Shown here: piece after piece, positions 59,507 to 64,000 of the stretch | How positions within the stretch are numbered: position 1 is the first letter of the stretch | Layout: every line of letters starts with the position of its first letter | Virus record (IMG/VR): IMGVR_UViG_3300032050_000061 | Coordinates: 24,193-88,192 of that record | Reading direction: 5' to 3' (one strand) | DNA length: 64,000 bases | From: a virus | Notes under the pieces: generated by a model | The model's input: only the letters and a program-made list of their open reading frames with translations | Told to the model about the DNA's origin: nothing | Database searches by the model: none | Translations under genes and position numbers: made by a program

Positions 59507-60055
59507 TTACCAATATCTATAAGCCGGTTCTGATAAACCCAACTGCTTAGCATACTTTGGTAGATTACACGCCCACCATCTTGCGGAGGTTTTATCCTTT
59601 TCGGTATCACAATTGTGTCTCGCCGCAAAAGCCTTACTCGCTTCCAAATCGTTTATCTTCACTTTAAGACCGGTTGTATCTCCCCAAGCTACTTTCTTTA
59701 CACTATCACCATCTTTAACATAAACGTAGAACTTTTTAGGCCCACCTTTTTTAGGCTCATTTAATTCAACCTCTTTTCCCTGATGTTCAGCTTCTAAAAT
59801 AGGAAAATCTAACCATACTTCCTTACCTTCATAAATTCCCTTTTCACCTAAATCAGTTTCTTTTACAAACCACTTATCTTGTGCATTTTCTAAAACTAAC
59901 TTATTCTCATTAAATAGTTCTCTTGCACTTCTAAACATTTCAAAATACTTAGTCGAACCGTATCTATAAATGGATTCGTGAATAGGAGTCCCCACTTTTT
60001 GGTGGTATCTTAACCCTTCATTTATTGTTTCTATATTTTCTGCTATAATTTTCAT
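59507..60055 (-). CDS. DUF5872-like virion-module protein
   Basis: 182 residues from the ATG at 60055. The C-terminal half carries GGPKKFYVYVKDGDSVKKVAWGDT and the Arg/His/Cys-rich AARHNCDTEKDKTSARWWACNLPKYAK, the DUF5872 type pattern seen in unknown structural-module proteins of T4-like phages. The N-terminal 100 residues (IHESIYRYGSTKYFEMFRSARELF) are helical and may be a separate domain. The longer frame to 60079 overlaps terminase and is a less likely start. A late-box copy ends 3 nt before the ATG, which is unusually close. Confidence 0.65.
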   Translation of the reverse strand: MKIIAENIETINEGLRYHQKVGTPIHESIYRYGSTKYFEMFRSARELFNENKLVLENAQDKWFVKETDLGEKGIYEGKEVWLDFPILEAEHQGKEVELNEPKKGGPKKFYVYVKDGDSVKKVAWGDTTGLKVKINDLEASKAFAARHNCDTEKDKTSARWWACNLPKYAKQLGLSEPAYRYW

Positions 60056-60058
60056 ACA

Positions 60059-60067
60059 TATAAATAT
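60059..60067 (-). promoter_or_regulatory. Late-box copy at terminase end (unusually close to ATG)
   Basis: AATATTTATA on the coding strand, overlapping the terminase stop and ending 3 nt before the next ATG. It may be a chance match or imply a leaderless or downstream start. Confidence 0.35.
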
Positions 60068-61653
60068 TAGAGTAACCATCTTATATCTTCATTTCCATCG
60101 CCAATATTCATTTCATATGGATTTCCTCTCATTCTTTCGTTTGCTGAACCCATAGAAAAACCTGTTGTAGAAATAGAATTGATGGCAACTTTTGCTAAAT
60201 CCATTCTCTCTTGTCTTAAACGAAGTGCGGTATCCCTCACCCATAACCCAATTGAGAATGCCATAACTAAGTCATCGTTGTAACCCCTCATTGCTTCCGC
60301 TCTATTCGTCAGCCATATAAAAGTAAAGAGCTCATCAATCAATCTTAAGGACTGAACCACAACCTCTTTATTTCTGAAGTATTCATCTAATTTGGAAATA
60401 ATTAAAGGTCGAGTTTTAGCAGATGTTGTAAATCCAGCTACCTGCCTTCTTTCTTCCGCATTAAATTTATTTGTATATTGTTTCTCTATATCAATATATT
60501 TGTAATCCTGAGTTTGGTAATAAAGGTTTTGGTAATTTCTGTCGATTACCTGTTGAATTACCGCCCACCCAATATTTGCATTCTCTATTACTAAAAGTGC
60601 ATTATTCCAATCGGTAGCCACGCTAACTAAAAAATTACCGAAATCTTTAGTTTCCATTTTACCCCTATATTCTGCCACCTGCACATTATTCACAACATCA
60701 AAGACATGAAATGTGGAATAATCCGAACCATCGCCTCTCGCCACGTCGGCTACAACCATATATGATTTTTGATAATCTGGATACTCCCATTTCCAATAGT
60801 TTCCATCGAATCCACTTTTTTCTATCGGGTCTTTAACAAATGTTTCCTTATACCACATCAACAATTCGGGTGCAATAACGGTATCACCAGAAGAAATGAA
60901 GTCGCAATCACACTCTTGTGCCGCTAACTTTTCTCCTAATACTTTTGTTTGTTCATCTCTCCACCTTTGGTCTCTCTCAGGATGAACCGTCCAATGCAAA
61001 TAGATTGGATTAAATTCATTTGTTCCTTCTTCTGCTCCCACCCATTGTTGGTGAAACCAGTTACCCACACCATTTGGAGTAGATAATGCTATACAACTAC
61101 CACCGGTTGATAGGGCGGGAGTTGCAGATGCCCAAATTTCATTAATATCTGGAACGAATGCCGCTTCATCGACTACTAAAAGTGATAGGGCTTCAGAACG
61201 ACCTGCATCAGGTGAAGATGGGATAGCTTTTACTTGCGAACCATTTACTAATCGTAGTGAAAGTTTGTTATCTTCCTGTGTTGCAACTTTTAACCAACTA
61301 GGTAAGTTATCATACATAACTCTTACCTTCGTAACGAGATTTTTAGCAACCTCTTGCTTAATAGCGATTACCAACACATTATAATCCTGATTAAAAATCA
61401 TTTTCCACAAAGAATACCCTGCTGTCAAAGTGGATATACCTGTCTGACGTGATTTTAAAACTAAATTATATCGATGGTCTTTAAATTGTAGTAACGTCTT
61501 TTCTTGATAGGGAAACAACTCAAAACGTAGCTTTCCTTTTGTAGGATGTTGAATCTTACAGTATTTGCGCATAAAATATACCGGATCTCCGGCACATTTT
61601 TTGTATTCTTCTCTGATTACATCTTTTAATGATAATCCTTTATCTTGCATCAA
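60067..61653 (-). CDS. 17: Terminase large subunit (T4 gp17-like)
   Basis: 528 residues (T4 gp17 has 610). ATPase domain: Walker A-type LKSRQTGIS (67-74), Walker B LLVVDEAAF (158-165) and the coupling motif IALSTPNG. RNase H-fold nuclease: VVADVARGDGSDYS, then LLVIENANIGWAVIQQ and YNDDLVMAFSIGL with the catalytic acidic residues. It packages DNA into the prohead and cuts the concatemer. The start overlaps the upstream gene by 14 nt. Confidence 0.95.
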   Translation of the reverse strand: MMQDKGLSLKDVIREEYKKCAGDPVYFMRKYCKIQHPTKGKLRFELFPYQEKTLLQFKDHRYNLVLKSRQTGISTLTAGYSLWKMIFNQDYNVLVIAIKQEVAKNLVTKVRVMYDNLPSWLKVATQEDNKLSLRLVNGSQVKAIPSSPDAGRSEALSLLVVDEAAFVPDINEIWASATPALSTGGSCIALSTPNGVGNWFHQQWVGAEEGTNEFNPIYLHWTVHPERDQRWRDEQTKVLGEKLAAQECDCDFISSGDTVIAPELLMWYKETFVKDPIEKSGFDGNYWKWEYPDYQKSYMVVADVARGDGSDYSTFHVFDVVNNVQVAEYRGKMETKDFGNFLVSVATDWNNALLVIENANIGWAVIQQVIDRNYQNLYYQTQDYKYIDIEKQYTNKFNAEERRQVAGFTTSAKTRPLIISKLDEYFRNKEVVVQSLRLIDELFTFIWLTNRAEAMRGYNDDLVMAFSIGLWVRDTALRLRQERMDLAKVAINSISTTGFSMGSANERMRGNPYEMNIGDGNEDIRWLL

Positions 61654-62320
61654 ATAATCTATTTAGAATTGGGTTATCTAAATTTTTTAGTTTAGATTCA
61701 TAAATAACTATATCTTCTTCCAATTCTTTTAATCCCTTTTCGATATTTTGAATTTCTAATTCCATATCCGCTTTCATCTCATCCATCGGTTTTGGTAGAT
61801 GCCAAATCTCAATTCTACCATCTTCCAAAATTTGTTCATAGTGTGGTTTTAATTCCTTGATACCATCTTCGATTTGAGATTTCGCTTCGGTGGCCTGAGC
61901 GACGGCTCTTCTAAATAATCTAAAGTTTTTATACTCTTCAAATATACCCAATTTTTGGGCCTCACTATCCATTTCAACATTACAATCAATACAATAGCCA
62001 GATTCTTTAATCAGAATTTTATCATTTGCACCATACTTTTGTTTTTGACAATTTGAATTGGCACATTCTTCTTTCTTTCTTAAAAACTCTCTAATTGATT
62101 GAAATACCTCGTGATTTTTTCCGGTTTTCAGAACATATCCCTCTTTTTGTTCGTATTGATATGTTTCATCTTCCCATTTTTCCCCAACCTCTCTTTTTAC
62201 ATTTGGGTTGGATTTTTCATATCCGAATGATTTGGAAGGGTCTTCACCTCTAAATACATAATCCACCAATTCGCGGCGGGTTTTATGCATTAAATCTTTT
62301 CTAAATTCTTTTTTTGCCAT
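61640..62320 (-). CDS. Zinc-ribbon-like protein upstream of terminase (gp16 position)
   Basis: 226 residues. Two Cys pairs, CANSNC and CIDC about 35 residues apart, form a likely zinc ribbon near residues 87-127. N-terminal MAKKEFRKDLMHKTRRELVD and a C-terminal coiled coil (DMELEIQNIEKGLKELEEDI) flank it. In T4 the gene before gp17 is the small terminase gp16, which is helical and lacks such Cys pairs. Position suggests a DNA-packaging partner, but sequence does not establish gp16. The 3' end overlaps terL by 14 nt, so translation is coupled. Confidence 0.6.
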   Translation of the reverse strand: MAKKEFRKDLMHKTRRELVDYVFRGEDPSKSFGYEKSNPNVKREVGEKWEDETYQYEQKEGYVLKTGKNHEVFQSIREFLRKKEECANSNCQKQKYGANDKILIKESGYCIDCNVEMDSEAQKLGIFEEYKNFRLFRRAVAQATEAKSQIEDGIKELKPHYEQILEDGRIEIWHLPKPMDEMKADMELEIQNIEKGLKELEEDIVIYESKLKNLDNPILNRLFDAR

Positions 62321-62356
62321 AACCTTTATATATGTATATATATTGAAAAATTCCCT

Positions 62357-63184
62357 TTAAGATATTTTTTTAACCTCTATCTTTATTTTTGGAGTATATC
62401 CATCTGGTAAATTTACCTTTATACCCTCAAATGATTCCACTTTATTTTCAAAATAAGATAATTGAAAAATTTTATCAGTAAGGTTTAATACTAATTGGGA
62501 TGAAGTACTCATTTTTTTAGTATCCCTCTTCATATTCAATGGGGAGTCATCCTTATAAAAATTCTTTCTCATTAAAGGCGCAATCAGATTCCAATCCTCT
62601 GCTTTATCCATTTGCTTTTCAGCACTTAATTTTCTTACGATTGAACTTTTATAATCAGGCCCATCGGTGTATCCTGCATCAGTATAATAGTGTCCATGAT
62701 TAGTTCTAACCATAGGGTGTTCTCTATTTATCAAATTTATTTTAGGATTATGTTTGGAAGTAGTTTCTACTGAGATAGTATTTTTAGGTGAACTTATGAA
62801 TGTATGACCTTTAATACCACCTTCATATTGAACTGCATATCTTATAGCTTCTTTTAAATTAGAAGAACCCAATGCTTTCCTTATTTTAGCACCATCCTTT
62901 GATGGTTTACCTTTTTTCTTTACTATCTTTTTTTCTTCCTCATCAAATCCAACCATAAGAGCAGTATTCACAATACCTATCCCATGTTCGTTCATTCCTT
63001 CACTCCAATCGGTTATTATATCATGTAAATAAACTACTTCTACTCCATCGATTAGAGTATGAATAACTTCTAATTGGGGATTGTAAGCTCTATCTCTATT
63101 TTTAGCCAATATAAATTTATCACCAATTTCTTTGGAAACAATTATACATTCACCCAACATTATTTTATCAAATAAATTATTCAT
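62357..63184 (-). CDS. Ntn-hydrolase (C45 / choloylglycine hydrolase-like)
   Basis: 275 residues. MLGECIIVSKEIGDKFILAKNRDR fits an N-terminal-nucleophile hydrolase: Cys13 as nucleophile after removal of the first 12 residues, a beta hairpin, then the N-R-D motif. DWSEGMNEHGIGIVNTALM and MVRTNHGHYYTD supply the usual oxyanion/substrate loops. Families of this fold include bile-salt hydrolase, penicillin acylase and peptidase C45 acyltransferases. A substrate such as an acylated amino acid or cell-wall amide is possible. It has its own late box 16 nt before the start, so it is made with the virion genes. Confidence 0.75.
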   Translation of the reverse strand: MNNLFDKIMLGECIIVSKEIGDKFILAKNRDRAYNPQLEVIHTLIDGVEVVYLHDIITDWSEGMNEHGIGIVNTALMVGFDEEEKKIVKKKGKPSKDGAKIRKALGSSNLKEAIRYAVQYEGGIKGHTFISSPKNTISVETTSKHNPKINLINREHPMVRTNHGHYYTDAGYTDGPDYKSSIVRKLSAEKQMDKAEDWNLIAPLMRKNFYKDDSPLNMKRDTKKMSTSSQLVLNLTDKIFQLSYFENKVESFEGIKVNLPDGYTPKIKIEVKKIS

Positions 63185-63200
63185 TTATGGTCATTTCCTA

Positions 63201-63210
63201 TATAAATATT
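63201..63210 (-). promoter_or_regulatory. Late-box before Ntn-hydrolase gene
   Basis: AATATTTATA on the coding strand, 16 nt before the ATG at 63184. Confidence 0.6.
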
Positions 63211-63224
63211 TTAATTCGAAACAA

Positions 63225-63737
63225 TTATTCAAAAACCAAATGTTTATTGAAACTATTTTTTAAAATTTCATTAAATTTTACCTCATTATATTTCACATCA
63301 AACAAAAAAGCTACTCTGGTAGTATTTCCATTGTTTATTACTTTGTGCTCAATTCGTTGTGAATCAAACCAATGAACAACCCCATCTTCAAACTTTATCT
63401 GATGTTCAACCTCATTTAATTTAAAATGGTTTATACATTCAGCATTTGAAATTACCGGCATTATGAATCTTCTATATTCATGTCCACCATCTTTGTGCCA
63501 AAAAAGTCCTCCATCAGGCTGCGCGAAGAAAAGAAAAATGTTATCAAACTCAACCCCGCTAAAAATAGGTAAAACCTCATTATGAAAGTATTTTAATCTA
63601 CTAAACCTACTTACATCGGTATCGAAACTTTCCATTTTTAAATTATCGTTGGAAACTGATGATGTATCATAATAACGATTTATTTCGCCTAATAATTCAT
63701 CACTATCAAATGTTAATTTAGATTTATATAACTCCAT
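63225..63737 (-). CDS. 2-oxoglutarate/Fe(II) oxygenase-like (aspartyl hydroxylase-type cupin)
   Basis: 170 residues. The facial triad is complete: H81 and D83 in FWHKDGGHEYRRFIMPV, H131 in QRIEHKVINNG, and R141 in TTRVAFLFDV for 2-oxoglutarate. The Y-R-R-F-I-M-P stretch right after HxD resembles aspartyl/asparaginyl beta-hydroxylases. It could hydroxylate a protein side chain, perhaps a virion or ribosomal protein, but no substrate is visible. It overlaps the stop of the truncated upstream gene by one base. Confidence 0.75.
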   Translation of the reverse strand: MELYKSKLTFDSDELLGEINRYYDTSSVSNDNLKMESFDTDVSRFSRLKYFHNEVLPIFSGVEFDNIFLFFAQPDGGLFWHKDGGHEYRRFIMPVISNAECINHFKLNEVEHQIKFEDGVVHWFDSQRIEHKVINNGNTTRVAFLFDVKYNEVKFNEILKNSFNKHLVFE

Positions 63738-64000
63738 TATCTACTAAATGTAAAGATTCCTAAAATTTGGTTTAATGGTGCAAATGCCCCTGTCAATTTA
63801 AAAGTGTTTCCTTTGTAAGTAAATACAATACCTTCATTTGGAACTATCTTATCAAATCCTCCCAACGCTTCAATTCTTGCCAACTCAATTCCTAATTTAT
63901 CCAAATTCTTAGCATCCCCGGTAGCTCTAATTGAATTAATAGCGGTTTCCAATCTACCTACCATTTGTTGTTTAGCCGCATCAGGATTTACCGTCAATAC
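63737..64000 (-). CDS. C-terminal fragment of unknown protein, cut by window edge
   Basis: Only the last 87 codons are visible; the frame is open to the window edge and contains no ATG. AAKQQMVGRLETAINSIRAT then KLGIELARIEALGGFDKIVP and GIVFTYKGNTFKLTGAFAPL describe a helical segment followed by a beta hairpin. Very similar C-termini (FDKIVPxEGIVFxYKGxxYKLTGxFAPxNQLLG) end large proteins of unknown function in other T4-like phages. No function can be given from this part. Confidence 0.7.
   Translation of the reverse strand, partial: VLTVNPDAAKQQMVGRLETAINSIRATGDAKNLDKLGIELARIEALGGFDKIVPNEGIVFTYKGNTFKLTGAFAPLNQILGIFTFSR

Noticed and set aside
59507-60079. Longer start (60079) for the DUF5872-like gene
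   Set aside because: The extra residues (MVTLIFIC) overlap the terminase end and are translated late-box DNA; the ATG at 60055 starts a better-looking protein.
13029-63210. Reading the TATAAATA boxes as rightward T4-type late promoters
   Set aside because: In that orientation they would transcribe into the 3' ends of upstream genes on the antisense strand, where no plus-strand gene exists; the position before minus-strand starts fits leftward use better.
1-64000. tRNA genes, CRISPR arrays, integrase, insertion sequences, diversity-generating retroelement
   Set aside because: I looked in the gaps and around the Mtd-like fibre starts and saw no cloverleaf, regular spaced repeats, recombinase or reverse transcriptase motifs; small or unusual cases could still be missed by eye.

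Overview
This is 64 kb of a large, T4-like contractile-tailed phage (myovirus). Every convincing gene reads leftward on the minus strand. The DNA is visibly AT-rich and almost no gene has a Shine-Dalgarno sequence; starts are preceded by A/T-rich DNA. Eight promoter-like sites share a rigid pattern, TTGG - 19 nt - TAnnTTT(G/A), which is the Bacteroidetes -33/-7 promoter pattern. Together these point to a host in the Bacteroidetes (possibly flavobacterial). That is an inference, since no host gene is present.

Layout in transcription order (right to left). 64.0-60.1 kb: end of an unrecognised gene, a 2-oxoglutarate oxygenase-like protein, an Ntn-hydrolase, a zinc-ribbon-like protein and the large terminase (gp17-like). 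60.0-51.4 kb: head module, with a DUF5872-type protein, a cupin-like protein under its own host-type promoter, portal (gp20), helical core-type proteins, prohead protease (gp21), a phage ribosomal protein bS21, acidic scaffold (gp22-like) and major capsid protein (gp23). 51.3-47.8 kb: SAM methyltransferase, DUF5856-like protein and neck/tail-completion proteins (gp13, gp14, gp15-like). 47.7-34.0 kb: fibre module, with two giant repeat-rich fibres ending in S74 chaperone domains, four smaller fibre-like proteins, a glycosyltransferase and a fibre-like protein carrying a Hint (intein-like) domain. 33.9-21.0 kb: tail sheath, tail tube, a three-gene island with host-type promoters and its own terminator, a gp26-like tail chaperone with an apparent +1/-2 frameshift extension, tape measure and baseplate proteins. 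21.0-13.1 kb: PhyH-like oxygenase, a family A DNA polymerase-like protein, a 1407-residue multidomain protein, a Nmad1-like protein and dCMP deaminase. 13.0-1 kb: replication and nucleotide metabolism, with gp32-like SSB, UvsX, SGNH hydrolase-like protein, 5' nuclease, gp41-like helicase, two DNA methyltransferases, class I ribonucleotide reductase (NrdA/NrdB), thioredoxin and a family B DNA polymerase (3' end outside the window).

Regulation seems to use two promoter classes. Replication and accessory operons carry TTGG-N19-TAnnTTT(G/A). Virion genes carry a short box, ATATTTATA, usually 15-50 nt before the start codon; this is the reverse complement of the T4 late box TATAAATA. gp32 has both. 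At three host-type promoters the start codon lies 2-6 nt after the -7 element, which suggests leaderless mRNAs. No tRNA, CRISPR array, integrase or insertion sequence was seen, and no gap over 300 bases lacks a gene.
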